Shown: positions 18,781 to 27,311 of the stretch, one piece after another
Layout: each line of letters opens with the position of its first letter
Position numbering within the stretch: the first letter of the stretch is position 1
Assembly: GCF_011250565.1 (NCBI RefSeq)
Contig: NZ_JAANMS010000001.1
Span: forward strand, 62,001-126,000
Length of the DNA stretch: 64,000 bases
Direction of reading: 5' to 3'
Origin: Nocardioides sp. IC4_145
Lineage (GTDB): Bacteria > Actinomycetota > Actinomycetes > Propionibacteriales > Nocardioidaceae
Notes under the pieces: generated by a model
What the model was told of the DNA's origin: nothing
The model's database searches: none
What the model saw: the letters and a program-made list of their open reading frames with translations, nothing else
Made by a program: the position numbers and the translations under genes

Positions 18781-20925
18781 GTGCCCCCCTCGCAGCACCC
18801 GTCCACCCCGGTCCGCGACCACGGGAAGGAGGGGCGCCAGCCGCAGCGCCGGGGGTTCCGCGACGACATCCAGGGCGTCCGCGCGCTCGCCGTGCTGGCG
18901 ATCATGCTCTACCACGCGGGGCTGAGCCCCTACCCGGGCGGCTTCGTCACGCTCGACGTCTTCTTCGTCGTCTCCGGCTTCCTCATCACCCACCTCCTGC
19001 TCAAGGAGGTGGACCGCGACGGGTCGGTGTCGCTGGTGAAGTTCTACGCGCGGAGGGCGCGGCGCATCCTGCCCGCGGCCTCGATCGTCACTGTCGCGAC
19101 GCTGGCGGCCTCGGCCATCTGGTTGGGCGTGGTCGAGGCCAAGGACGCCGCGACCGACGCGCTGTGGACGGCGTTCTTCGCGGCGAACATCCGCTTCGCC
19201 AGCGAGCAGACCGACTACTTCGCCCAGGACACCGCGGCCTCGCCGTTCCAGCACTTCTGGTCGCTGGCGGTGGAGGAGCAGTTCTACCTCGTGCTGCCGC
19301 TGCTGGTGGTCCTCGCCGCCTGGTGGGCCGCGCGGCGGGCCGGGTCGGTGCGGGCGCGGGCCGCGATCGTGCTGGGCACGATGACCGTGGTGAGCCTCGC
19401 CTGGTCGGTGCACGCGTCCACGTCCAGCCCGGAGACGGCGTACTTCTCGACCTTCACCCGCACCTGGGAGTTCGGCGTCGGCGCGCTGCTCGCGATCATC
19501 GCGCCCTGGCTGGTGCGCCCGCTCGGCGCGCGCGACCGCAGCCTGCTCGCCGCGACCGGCCTGGCGGCGGTCGTGGTCGCCTGCTTCACCGTCACCGAGG
19601 AGACCGCGTTCCCCGGGTACGTCGCGCTGCTGCCGGTCCTCGGCACGGGCGCGATCATGGTCGCCGGCGCCGAGTGGTCCGGTCGCCCGCCGCTCGTGCA
19701 GCGGATGCTCGGCATCGCGCCGCTGCGGTGGGTCGGCGACGCGTCGTACTCCCTCTACCTGTGGCACTGGCCCGTCTTCCTCGTCGCCAGCCAGCACGTC
19801 GGCCGCGACCTCAGCCTGCGCGGGACCGCCGCCGCGGTGCTGGTGACCTTCGCGCTGTCGTGGGCGACGTACCGCTTCGTCGAGACGCCGTTCCGCACGC
19901 TCTCGTGGTCGCCGGTGCGCACCCTGCGGCTCTACCCGGCCTCGGTCGGGATCGTCCTGGCCGCCAGCCTCGTCGCGGGCTTCGTCGTCGAGCGGTCGCT
20001 GGTGCAGGACGACGCACCGCCGATCACCGTCGCCTCCCAGGACGAGGGCCCGACAGGCGAGGAGCTGTCCGACGACCCCGCCGTCGCGCTCGTGCAGGCC
20101 AGCGCGCGGGCCGCCGAGGACGGCGAGCCGATCCCCTCCGACCTCGAGCCGGGGCTGCTCGACCTCAAGGGCGACAAGGCCGACCTGGGGGAGTGCGAGT
20201 ACGGCGCCGCCCCGTGGAAGCTGTGCCGCCGCGGCGACACCGAGGGCGAACGCACGCTCGTCCTGCTCGGCAACTCCCACGGCCGCCACTGGGTGCCGGC
20301 CCTCGAGAGGATCGCCGAGCGCGCCGGCTACCGCGCCTACTACCTGGTGAAGTCCGCCTGCACGCCTGCGCGCGTCGAGTCGCTGCACCCCAAGCTCGAC
20401 GAGCCGTTCGACGAGTGCACCGACTTCAACCGCTGGGCGCTCAACCGGATCGCGAGGCTCGAGCCCGACCTCGTCGTCATCACCGGCTCCGCCCCGCGCG
20501 GGATCGTCGTCGACGGCGAGGTCGTCAAGGACCGCGACGAGATCCTCCCGGCGATGGGCCAGGGGTTCGCCGACGCGATCGCGGACGTCCAGCCGTACGC
20601 CGGCCGGGTCGCCGTCCTCGGCGACGCCCCCAAGCGCCAGCGCGAGCCCGCCGACTGCCTCGGACGCCGCGGCGCCACCCTGGCCGATTGCGCCGACGAG
20701 CCGGTCGACTCCGCCCGCCAGGTCACGCTCACCGCCCGCGACGCCGCCCAGGACGCCGGCGTGGACTGGGTCGACCCGCAGCGGTGGTTCTGCGCGGGCG
20801 GGCTGTGCCCCGCCGTCGTGGGTGCCACCATCACCATGCGCGACCTCGGCCACCTCACCACGGCGTACTCCGAGCAGCTCGCCGAGCCGCTCGGCCGCGA
20901 GCTCGGCCTCTGGGGCCGGGACTGA
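18781..20925 (+). CDS. OafA-type membrane acyltransferase with C-terminal SGNH domain
   Basis: 714 residues. Residues about 25-380 are an acyltransferase-3 domain with some ten membrane helices (DIQGVRALAVLAIMLYH with its His, DVFFVVSGFLI, and the ARRILPA segment). Residues about 430-714 are an SGNH hydrolase-like domain with LLGNSHGRHW as block I and a WVDPQRWFC region near the end. The fusion is typical of enzymes that O-acylate extracellular polysaccharide, peptidoglycan or glycolipid. GTG 18781. No operon partner. Confidence 0.9.
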   Translation: MPPSQHPSTPVRDHGKEGRQPQRRGFRDDIQGVRALAVLAIMLYHAGLSPYPGGFVTLDVFFVVSGFLITHLLLKEVDRDGSVSLVKFYARRARRILPAASIVTVATLAASAIWLGVVEAKDAATDALWTAFFAANIRFASEQTDYFAQDTAASPFQHFWSLAVEEQFYLVLPLLVVLAAWWAARRAGSVRARAAIVLGTMTVVSLAWSVHASTSSPETAYFSTFTRTWEFGVGALLAIIAPWLVRPLGARDRSLLAATGLAAVVVACFTVTEETAFPGYVALLPVLGTGAIMVAGAEWSGRPPLVQRMLGIAPLRWVGDASYSLYLWHWPVFLVASQHVGRDLSLRGTAAAVLVTFALSWATYRFVETPFRTLSWSPVRTLRLYPASVGIVLAASLVAGFVVERSLVQDDAPPITVASQDEGPTGEELSDDPAVALVQASARAAEDGEPIPSDLEPGLLDLKGDKADLGECEYGAAPWKLCRRGDTEGERTLVLLGNSHGRHWVPALERIAERAGYRAYYLVKSACTPARVESLHPKLDEPFDECTDFNRWALNRIARLEPDLVVITGSAPRGIVVDGEVVKDRDEILPAMGQGFADAIADVQPYAGRVAVLGDAPKRQREPADCLGRRGATLADCADEPVDSARQVTLTARDAAQDAGVDWVDPQRWFCAGGLCPAVVGATITMRDLGHLTTAYSEQLAEPLGRELGLWGRD

Positions 20926-21028
20926 ACGCGTCCCTCTCCGCTCTGTCCACAGGCCGGGGACCGCGGGCGGCGTATTCCGTGACGTTCGGCAGGTGGTCCG
21001 GGCCGATCCGCCACCCGAGCGTCACGGA

Positions 21029-21574
21029 CTACCCCGGCGGACCGGCCGGTGCGTCGTAGCGCAGGCCGTCACGGGTGACCTGCGCGCCGGCCGACGGCTC
21101 GTGGAGGGTGGTGCGGCCGTCGTGGGCGAGGTGGAGGACGGGTACGCCGTGCAGCAGCGTGAGCGCGTCGGCGACCATCCGCCGGTGGCAACGCCACCAC
21201 AGCGACTCGCTGCACAGGAGAGCGGTCGTGCCAGAGCGCGCGCCCTCAAGTAGGTCGACGAGGCCGGCGCGGAACTCGTCGGTGCGCATGTGCGCGGCGT
21301 ACGCGCGGAACGCCGCGACCCGCCACCAGCCGTCGACCGATGGGTCCTGACCCTTCGGGACGCTGCGACGGCCGCCGAGGCGCGGCTCCCAGACGTAGCC
21401 GATCCCGGCCCGGGGCACCCACTGCTTCATCGCGTCGCGCGACACGTCGGGGTTGCGACGACTGCCGGGGAAGCGGCGCACGTCGACGAGCCGGTCGACG
21501 CCAGCGCCCTCGAGGAGGCTGCGGAGCTCGTCGCGCTCCGCGGTGCCGTGTCCGACGGTGAGCAGCTGCGGCAT
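21029..21574 (-). CDS. DUF488 family protein
   Basis: 181 residues with the DUF488 start [28 protein letters not shown] (about residue 29) and the conserved SLWWRCHRR segment (about 122) with its Cys and basic cluster. Family members are small cytoplasmic proteins of unknown function; the Cys/Arg cluster suggests nucleic acid or nucleotide handling. ATG 21574, divergent from the universal-stress gene by 41 bp. Confidence 0.88.
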   Translation of the reverse strand: MPQLLTVGHGTAERDELRSLLEGAGVDRLVDVRRFPGSRRNPDVSRDAMKQWVPRAGIGYVWEPRLGGRRSVPKGQDPSVDGWWRVAAFRAYAAHMRTDEFRAGLVDLLEGARSGTTALLCSESLWWRCHRRMVADALTLLHGVPVLHLAHDGRTTLHEPSAGAQVTRDGLRYDAPAGPPG

Positions 21575-21615
21575 GAGGAGCCGGTGCCCGACCGCCGCTG
21601 GGGCACGCTTGCCCC

Positions 21616-22440
21616 ATGGACGAGCTGCTCGGCTCCGGGGCTCTGGATGGTGCGGTCGTGGCGGGCGTGGACGGTTCGACGCAGGCCGACGAGGCGCTGC
21701 GGTGGGCGGCGGAGCAGGCCGTGCTCGAGGGCCGGCGGCTGGTCGTGCTGAACGCCGCCGACGCCGGGACCGCGTTCGCCTCGGCGTGGGCAGGAGTCCC
21801 GGGGAGCGCGCCGGAGTCGTTGCTGCGCGAGCTCGAGGAGCACGCCCGGGGCTTCGTCGTGCGGGCCGGGAGGTCGGTGGCCGACCTCGTGCCTGGGGTC
21901 GAGGTGCTGACTGCGGTCGGGCGGCAGGACCCTCGGCAGGCGCTGCTGGCCTGCTCCCAGCACGCCGCGCTGCTGGTCGTCGGGTCGCGTGGTCGCGGAC
22001 CGGTGCGGAGCCTGCTCCTGGGGTCGGTCGGCGCGGGTGTCGCCCGGCACGCGACCTGCCCGGTCGTCGTCGTCCGGCCCTGGTGCGGCCTACCGGCGCG
22101 GACGGCGCGGACCGGGGTCACCCTCGCCGCCGACCCCGCGCTGCTCGGTCCCCGCACGGTCGGGCGCGCGCTGCTCCATGCCCGCGTCCGTGGCCTGCCG
22201 ATCACGGTGCTGCACCGGCGGGGGGACGACCCGACCGACGTCCTGCCCGCGGGCACGGACGGCGGCGTCGTGGTCCGGCACCGCTGCACCGACCACGACC
22301 TCGTCCGCTCCCTGGAGGAGCTCAGCGGCACCAGCCACCTGGTGCTCGTCGGCGCGCCCCGCACCGGCCGCGGCTCGCGGGCCGCCATGGCGGTGCTCGA
22401 GCACGCCCACGGACCGGTCTGCGTCGTGCCGGAGGACTAG
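21616..22440 (+). CDS. Universal stress protein, two-domain
   Basis: 274 residues. The first Usp domain is complete: [18 protein letters not shown] at the start and the ATP-binding [17 protein letters not shown] motif (about residues 125-141). The second domain (about 155-274) is degenerate, without a clear G-x2-G-x9-G motif. Tandem UspA proteins in actinomycetes bind ATP and respond to hypoxia or growth arrest. ATG 21616. Confidence 0.87.
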   Translation: MDELLGSGALDGAVVAGVDGSTQADEALRWAAEQAVLEGRRLVVLNAADAGTAFASAWAGVPGSAPESLLRELEEHARGFVVRAGRSVADLVPGVEVLTAVGRQDPRQALLACSQHAALLVVGSRGRGPVRSLLLGSVGAGVARHATCPVVVVRPWCGLPARTARTGVTLAADPALLGPRTVGRALLHARVRGLPITVLHRRGDDPTDVLPAGTDGGVVVRHRCTDHDLVRSLEELSGTSHLVLVGAPRTGRGSRAAMAVLEHAHGPVCVVPED

Positions 22441-22496
22441 CGCGGGGGCCGAGCCGCCGGCGTACGTGGTTCGACCGCACCCGCAAGGACCTCCGC

Positions 22497-22701
22497 CTGC
22501 GAGCCACGCGCACCCGGACGCGCCCCCTGCTGGTCGCGACCGGCCTCACCGTCCTCGTGGCGCTGCTGCCGGTGCGGGGCGGGGCGGGGCGGGAATCCGA
22601 CGCGCCGCTGTGCTTCGGCCTCGAGCCGACCGTCGTCGGCCGGCTCCGACGGCATCGACCGCTGCCGCGCCGAGGTCGAGCGGGGCTGCGAGCTCGACTG
22701 A
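22497..22701 (+). pseudogene. Possible frameshifted remnant of a small secreted protein
   Basis: Downstream of the Usp gene one frame encodes a signal-peptide-like stretch ([18 protein letters not shown]) followed by [10 protein letters not shown], reminiscent of the first repeat of calcium-binding secreted proteins. A +1 frame then continues as [18 protein letters not shown] and stops at 22701. Joining the two would give a short exported Cys-containing protein, but there is no good start codon and the frames do not join. It could be a decayed gene or chance in a 293-bp gap. Confidence 0.3.
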
Positions 22702-22733
22702 CCCCGCCCGCCACACGGCGTAGCCTCCAGGGC

Positions 22734-23075
22734 ATGCACCGCATCTTCACCACGAGCGTCGCATCGGTGTACCCGCACTACGTCACCAAGCTCGAGCGCA
22801 AGGGTCGGACCAAGGCGGAGCTGGACCAGGTGATCGAGTGGCTGACCGGCTTCGACGAGGCGGAGCTGGCGCGCCACCTGGAGGGCGGGACGACGTTCGA
22901 GGAGTTCTTCGCCGCCGCCGAGCTCAACCCGCTGGTCTCGCAGATCACCGGCTCGGTCTGCGGCGTGAAGGTCCAGGAGGTCGAGGACCCGCTGATGCGT
23001 CGCATCCGCTACCTCGACAAGCTCGTCGACGAGCTGGCCCGCGGCAAGCCGCTGGACAAGGTCCTGCGGTCCTGA
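22734..23075 (+). CDS. DUF2200 family protein
   Basis: 113 residues opening [19 protein letters not shown], with [14 protein letters not shown] and the C-terminal [18 protein letters not shown]. This is the full-length pattern of the DUF2200 family, small soluble proteins of unknown role found across bacteria. ATG 22734. Monocistronic here. Confidence 0.85.
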   Translation: MHRIFTTSVASVYPHYVTKLERKGRTKAELDQVIEWLTGFDEAELARHLEGGTTFEEFFAAAELNPLVSQITGSVCGVKVQEVEDPLMRRIRYLDKLVDELARGKPLDKVLRS

Positions 23076-23139
23076 GGCCCCCACGCCCGGGCGCACGAGG
23101 TGACTGCCGCGCGCTGGCGTCGCGATCCAGCGGTCGCCG

Positions 23140-23223
23140 GTCGACGATCGTTCAATTGCGCTGGAACGTCGCTGCGCAAGCGCCCGCACACGGCGACTTC
23201 CCAGCAATTGCGCGATTGTCGAC
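23140..23223. repeat. Long inverted repeat upstream of the DHFR-like gene
   Basis: GTCGACGATCGTTCAATTGC (23140-23159) faces the complement of 23204-23223, with 17 of 20 positions paired and a 44-base loop. Both arms contain CAATTG, AT-rich for this genome. It lies 90-176 bp before the GTG of the DHFR-like gene, where an operator or attenuator would be placed. Confidence 0.6.
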
Positions 23224-23315
23224 GGCGCCGACGACCGATGAGGATGGGCCCCCGCGCCGGTCGAACCCGCTGACCAGCCCAGACCACCCCGCCCCATCAC
23301 CCTCAGGAGCCACCC

Positions 23316-23882
23316 GTGCGCACGCTCATCGTCACCGCGTTCATGTCCCTCGACGGCGTCATGGAGGCGCCCGGCGGTGAGCCCGGGTATCGCAACAGCG
23401 GCTGGACCGTCGACGGCATCGCGTTCGACGAGGCGGCGTACGCCCTCAAGGCCCAGGAGCAGGACGAGGCCGGCGCGCTGCTGCTGGGCCGTCGCAGCTA
23501 CGAGGCGTTCGCGCCGGTGTGGCCCACGATGACCGAGGAGTTCCCGCGCTACAACGCGATGCCGCGGTACGTCGTCTCCACCACCCTCGAGGGTGACGAC
23601 CCGCGCTGGCCGGCGACCGTCCTCCGCTCGCTCGACGACGTCGCCGCCCTGAAGCAGACCGACGGCGCGCCGCTGATCGTGCACGGCAGCGCCACGCTCG
23701 GCCACGCCCTGGCGGACGCCGGCCTCGTCGACCGCTACCACCTGCTCGTCTTCCCGGTCCTCCTCGGCGCGGGCAAGCGGCTCTTCAGCGACGCGGACCA
23801 GGACAAGACGCTGCTCGACGTCGTCGACACCGAGACCTACGCCAACGGCATCGTCAAGGTCGTCGCCGACGTGCGTCACTGA
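23316..23882 (+). CDS. Dihydrofolate-reductase-like (RibD C-terminal domain) protein
   Basis: 188 residues of the RibD_C/DHFR fold: RTLIVTAFMSLDGVMEAPGG at the N-terminus, LLLGRRSYEAFAPVW (about residue 50), PRYVVSTTLEG, GSATLGHALADAGLVD and VFPVLLGAGKRLF. It is a longer-looped relative of the protein at 14766-15329. The substrate is unknown; reductase activity with NADPH is likely from the family. GTG 23316 has CAGGAG upstream. Its stop overlaps that of the convergent LuxR gene. Confidence 0.88.
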   Translation: MRTLIVTAFMSLDGVMEAPGGEPGYRNSGWTVDGIAFDEAAYALKAQEQDEAGALLLGRRSYEAFAPVWPTMTEEFPRYNAMPRYVVSTTLEGDDPRWPATVLRSLDDVAALKQTDGAPLIVHGSATLGHALADAGLVDRYHLLVFPVLLGAGKRLFSDADQDKTLLDVVDTETYANGIVKVVADVRH

Positions 23883-24658
23883 CGGGGTCGTCCCTCCTGG
23901 CCGCCCGCGCGCTTGGCCAGGGCGACCGCGGCCAGCTGCGAGGACACCTGGAGCTTGGCCAGGATCGACTTGACCTGCGTGCGGACGGTTCCTTCCGCGA
24001 CGACCTCGCGCCTGCTGATCTCGCTGACGGTCAGGCCCTCGCACAGCAGGGCCAGGACGGTGCGTTCCCGGCGGGTGAGCAGGCCCAGGCGGACGCGCCC
24101 GCCGTGCACGGTCTCCTCGTCGGCCGCGGCGAGCGCGACCAGCTCGTCGCGAGCCGTCCGGTCGATGGCCGGGAGCCCGCGGCTCAGCAGCGCGAGCGCG
24201 TCCAGCAGCACGGCCATCGGCTCGTCCATGCTGATCGCCGCACCGGCGCCGTGTCGTAGGCAACGGCCCCACCGGGCGCGGTCGCGGGACCCGGTCAGGA
24301 CGGCCACGTGGGTCCCTTCGGCCGCCAGCCCCGACACCAGCCGGACCGCCTCGTCGAGCTCCGCGTCGAGGTCGACGACCAGCAGGGCGGTGCGGGCACG
24401 GGCTCGCATGACCGAGGACGGCGAGGGCAGGGGGTCGGCCGGGGACGGGAACAGGACGCTGCGTACCTCGTAGCCCTCCTGCGCGAGCACCACTCCCAGG
24501 CACTGGACGAGCAGGACGTGCCGGCCGAGCACGACCGTCCGGACGTGCCCGAGGCGCCGTCGCGTCAGCTCGTCGTCGTCGACACGTGGCACGTACGGGA
24601 CCGGTGGCGGGCGATGTCGCACGGGCCGGGTCCGGTCACGCTCGGGGATCCGCGTCAT
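23876..24658 (-). CDS. LuxR-family response-regulator-like transcription factor
   Basis: 260 residues. The N-terminal half resembles a receiver domain (VVLGRHVLLVQCLGVVLAQEGY, LLVVDLDAELDEAVRLV) but lacks a convincing phosphoacceptor pattern. The C-terminal 65 residues are a LuxR helix-turn-helix (LTRRERTVLALLCEGLTVSE and VAEGTVRTQVKSILAKLQV). ATG 24658 with GGAG 8 bases upstream is preferred. It is divergent from the gas-vesicle operon, so it is the natural candidate to regulate it. No sensor kinase is adjacent. Confidence 0.82.
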   Translation of the reverse strand: MTRIPERDRTRPVRHRPPPVPYVPRVDDDELTRRRLGHVRTVVLGRHVLLVQCLGVVLAQEGYEVRSVLFPSPADPLPSPSSVMRARARTALLVVDLDAELDEAVRLVSGLAAEGTHVAVLTGSRDRARWGRCLRHGAGAAISMDEPMAVLLDALALLSRGLPAIDRTARDELVALAAADEETVHGGRVRLGLLTRRERTVLALLCEGLTVSEISRREVVAEGTVRTQVKSILAKLQVSSQLAAVALAKRAGGQEGRPRQ

Positions 24659-25104
24659 GTGGGGGGTCTCCACGATCGGTACGACGCGCACGGAGTCGGC
24701 CGCGGGGGAACGGACGACCCTTCCTCGAGCCCGTGACGCGAGCCGCGCGGAACGGCGTGGGCCGCCGCCCGGTGGTCCGCGCCCTCGGCCCGGGGGAGGA
24801 CGCGTGTGGCAGGGATCGTCAGGTCTACTCCGGCTCGGGGGCCGGATCAATCGTCCTTTCGGGCAAGTGCGATCGAGCTCGGCAGCACCCCCGACTTGCG
24901 CCGCCGACCTGCGCCCTCGTCGCGCCGGTCCCGGACGTCCTCAAGAATGGGTAATTCCGACTGGAACACGTTCTCGTTTCACGCTCAGCAGGCCGTCCCC
25001 GCAGGCCAGCCGTCGAGTATGACGAACTCCCGGGGGTACGAGCCGCTTGGGAGATCGGTCAGTCGTCCGGCGTCGGGCGACGGCCGTAGGGAGAGGGAGC
25101 TTGC
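24659..25104. other. Intergenic control region between luxR and the gas-vesicle operon
   Basis: A 446-bp stretch with no convincing gene. It contains a KstR-like palindrome at 24962-24975, a locally AT-richer patch around 24945-24985, and the AGGGAGAGGGAG ribosome-binding region before the first gas-vesicle gene. I could not place a confident -35/-10 pair. Both divergent promoters must lie here. Confidence 0.6.
24962..24975. promoter_or_regulatory. KstR-like box in front of the gas-vesicle operon
   Basis: TGGAACACGTTCTC shares its first 13 bases with the fadE34 and WS/DGAT boxes and matches TnnAACnnGTTnnA except at the last position. It is 129 bp upstream of the first gas-vesicle gene. Unlike the steroid boxes it lacks the TAnnnT that overlaps the right half-site there. 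Confidence 0.6.
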
Positions 25105-25875
25105 ATGTCCGGAACACCGAAGATCGCTGCCGGGGTAGCCGCCGGCTACCTGCTCGGCAGGACCAAGAAGCTGAAGATGGCGTTCACGCTGGCGAGCATG
25201 GTGGCCGGCCGGAAGGCCGCCGCCGACCCGCAGGCGCTGCTGGCGCAAGGGACCAAGCTGCTGCAGGGCAACCCGCAGCTGTTGGCCCTGCAGAAGGAGA
25301 TCACCGACCGGCTGGTCGAGGCCGCGAAGGCCGCCGCGATCACGACTGCCACGGCGCGTGTCGAGCGCCTGACGCAGTCGCTGCAGGCGAGCGGAGCGCA
25401 GGGCGACGACCAGGACGAGAACCGGGACGACGAGTCCGAGGACGAAGCGGCGGACGAGTCGCAGGACGAGGCCCAGGACGAGTCGCAGGACGAGGCCGAG
25501 CTCGAGGAGGAGGAGCCGGAGGACGAGGCCCCGCCCGAGGACGAGCTCGAGGACGAGGACGAGGACCAGCCTGAGGACCAGGCGGAGGAGGAGCCGGAGG
25601 ACGAGCCGGCAGACGAGGTCGAGGACGAGGACGAGGCTGAGGACCAGGCTGAGGACCAGGCTGAGGACCAGGCTGAGGACCAGGCTGAGGAGGAGCCGGA
25701 GGCTGCGGAGGAGCCGGCCGAGGAGGAGCAGCCCCCGCCCCGCAAGACCGCGAAGAAGGCCGCTCGCAAGGCGCCGGCGAAGAAGGCACCTGCCAAGAAG
25801 GCGGCGGCCAAGAAGGCACCCGCCAAGAAGGCACCCGCCAAGAAGACCTCCTCCCGATCCACGACAGGGCGGTGA
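25105..25875 (+). CDS. Gas-vesicle accessory protein, GvpY-like, with acidic and Lys/Ala-rich tails
   Basis: 256 residues. Residues 1-95 are a compact helical region (KIAAGVAAGYLLGRTKKLKM, LLQGNPQLLALQKEITDRL). Residues about 105-210 are almost only Glu, Asp, Gln and Ala, including EDQA repeats. Residues about 212-256 are a Lys/Ala/Pro tail of AKKAP units like those of histone-like proteins. Proteins with this head open actinobacterial gas-vesicle clusters (the gvpY position in Streptomyces, from memory). It is the first gene of a ten-gene operon and ends in a 4-bp overlap with the next. Function unknown; scaffold or clustering role is inference. Confidence 0.7.
   Translation: MSGTPKIAAGVAAGYLLGRTKKLKMAFTLASMVAGRKAAADPQALLAQGTKLLQGNPQLLALQKEITDRLVEAAKAAAITTATARVERLTQSLQASGAQGDDQDENRDDESEDEAADESQDEAQDESQDEAELEEEEPEDEAPPEDELEDEDEDQPEDQAEEEPEDEPADEVEDEDEAEDQAEDQAEDQAEDQAEEEPEAAEEPAEEEQPPPRKTAKKAARKAPAKKAPAKKAAAKKAPAKKAPAKKTSSRSTTGR
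25636..25690 (+). repeat. 12-bp tandem repeat inside the GvpY-like gene
   Basis: GCTGAGGACCAG repeats about 4.5 times, encoding AEDQ units of the acidic tail. Such perfect in-frame repeats readily change copy number by slippage. Confidence 0.8.
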
Positions 25876-27287
25876 GGACGATGGCGAAGTCCCCCAGCGC
25901 GGTCGAGCCGCTCAAGAACGCCACCTCCGGGTTGGCCAAGGCGCTCGGCGACCGGGCGGTCTCCGGGCTGAGCAACCAGGTCGGCAAGCTGTCGGAGCGG
26001 TTCGAGGGCATCGCCGACGGCGGCGGTCCGCTGGGCCAGGCCGTGGCCAAGGGAGGCGAGGCGGCCGCGACCGGTGGGTCAGCGACCGGCGGGGCGGTCA
26101 AGGGCCTGCTCTCCGGGGTCAAGGACAAGGTCACCGGCGGCGGCGGGAACAAGGCCGGCGGCGGGTCGAAGGCCACGGACTCGACGAACATCATCGAGTC
26201 CATCGACGTGGGCGTGCCCGTCTCCGTGGCCTACAACCAGTGGACCCAGTTCGAGTCGTTCCCGACGTTCATGAAGAAGGTCGAGAACGTCGACGCCCAG
26301 AAGGACGAGAAGCTCACCTTCAAGGCGCAGATCTTCCTCTCGCACCGCACGTGGGAGGCGACGGTCCTCGAGCAGGTCCCCGACGAGCGCATCGTGTGGC
26401 GGTCGAAGGGGGAGAAGGGCCACGTCGACGGGGCGGTGACGTTCCACGAGATCGGCCCCAACCTCACCCGCATCCTCCTGGTGCTCGAGTACTACCCCCA
26501 GGGCCTGTTCGAGAAGACCGGCAACCTCTGGCGGGCCCAGGGCCGCCGGGCGCGCGCCGAGCTGCGGCACTTCCGCCGCCACGTCATGACCCGGACGATC
26601 CTCGACCCCGAGTCCGTGGAGGGCTGGCGCGGCGTCATCCAGGACGGCGAGGTGGTCCAGTCCCACGAGGAGGTCGTCGAGGAGGAGCAGCAGGAGGCCG
26701 AGGAGCAGGAGGGCCAGGACGCCGAGGACCAGACCGACGACTCCGAGGACTACGCCGAGGACGACGCTCCCGAGGACGCCGAGGACGGCGAGGAGTACGC
26801 CGAGGACGAGGCGCCCGAGGACGCCGAGGACGGCGAGGAGTACGCCGAGGACGAGGCGCCCGAGGACGCGGAGGACGGCGAGGAGTACGCCGAGGACGAG
26901 GCGCCCGAGGACGCGGAGGACGGCGAGGAGTACGCCGAGGACGAGGCGCCCGAGGACGCCGAGGACGGCGAGGAGTACGCCGAGGACGAGGCACCCGAGG
27001 ACGCCGAGGACGCCGAGGACGCAGAGGACGCAGAGGACGCAGAGGACTCGGAGGAGTACGCCGAGGAGGAGCCGGAGGCGACCGACGAGGACGCACCGGA
27101 GGAGACCGAGGACGCCGCGGACGCCGACGAGTACGTGGACGAGGAGGAGCCCGCCGAGGACGACGAGACCGAGGACGGGGTCGAGCCCGAAGCAGAGGCC
27201 GAGGACGAGCCCGAGGACGAGGCCGAGCCCGAGGAAGAAGCCGAACCCGAGCCCCCGAAGCGGCGCACCCGTCGCAAGGCCGGCTGA
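25872..27287 (+). CDS. Gas-vesicle accessory SRPBCC protein, GvpZ-like, with long acidic tail
   Basis: 471 residues. A Gly/Ala-rich N-terminus (about 1-100) precedes an SRPBCC/polyketide-cyclase-like fold at about 105-250 (IIESIDVGVPVSVAYNQW, ESFPTFMKKVENV, RIVWRSKGEKGHVDGAVTFH). The C-terminal 200 residues are Glu/Asp/Ala, including five copies of a 15-residue unit (AEDEAPEDAEDGEEY). A basic RRTRRK patch ends the protein. SRPBCC domains bind hydrophobic ligands. It starts at GTG 25872, overlapping the previous stop; ATG 25881 is an alternative. It immediately precedes gvpA. Confidence 0.75.
   Translation: MRTMAKSPSAVEPLKNATSGLAKALGDRAVSGLSNQVGKLSERFEGIADGGGPLGQAVAKGGEAAATGGSATGGAVKGLLSGVKDKVTGGGGNKAGGGSKATDSTNIIESIDVGVPVSVAYNQWTQFESFPTFMKKVENVDAQKDEKLTFKAQIFLSHRTWEATVLEQVPDERIVWRSKGEKGHVDGAVTFHEIGPNLTRILLVLEYYPQGLFEKTGNLWRAQGRRARAELRHFRRHVMTRTILDPESVEGWRGVIQDGEVVQSHEEVVEEEQQEAEEQEGQDAEDQTDDSEDYAEDDAPEDAEDGEEYAEDEAPEDAEDGEEYAEDEAPEDAEDGEEYAEDEAPEDAEDGEEYAEDEAPEDAEDGEEYAEDEAPEDAEDAEDAEDAEDAEDSEEYAEEEPEATDEDAPEETEDAADADEYVDEEEPAEDDETEDGVEPEAEAEDEPEDEAEPEEEAEPEPPKRRTRRKAG
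26754..27005 (+). repeat. 45-bp tandem repeat inside the GvpZ-like gene
   Basis: Five 45-bp units begin at 26754, 26799, 26844, 26889 and 26934, followed by a decaying sixth. Each encodes AEDEAPEDAEDGEEY or a one-residue variant. Differences between units are mostly synonymous (GCC versus GCG). Confidence 0.85.
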
Positions 27288-27311
27288 CCCCCCCGACATC
27301 CAGGAGACACC

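Noticed and set aside
15333..20853. Very long minus-strand reading frames (over 1000 codons) opposite helR, the FNT gene and the acyltransferase gene
   Set aside because: They are antisense shadows caused by lack of AT-rich stop codons. Their translations are runs of Arg, Gly, His and Val without domain motifs, while the plus-strand frames carry clear family signatures.
23153..23170. CTGGAACGTC near 23161 as a further KstR box
   Set aside because: Only one half-site is present; there is no GTT on the right at the required spacing.
26079..27299. Leu/Val-rich frame opposite the acidic repeats, resembling a membrane protein
   Set aside because: It is the reverse complement of GAG/GAC-rich repeats, which always reads as CTC/GTC. 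The plus-strand protein is in register with the gas-vesicle operon.
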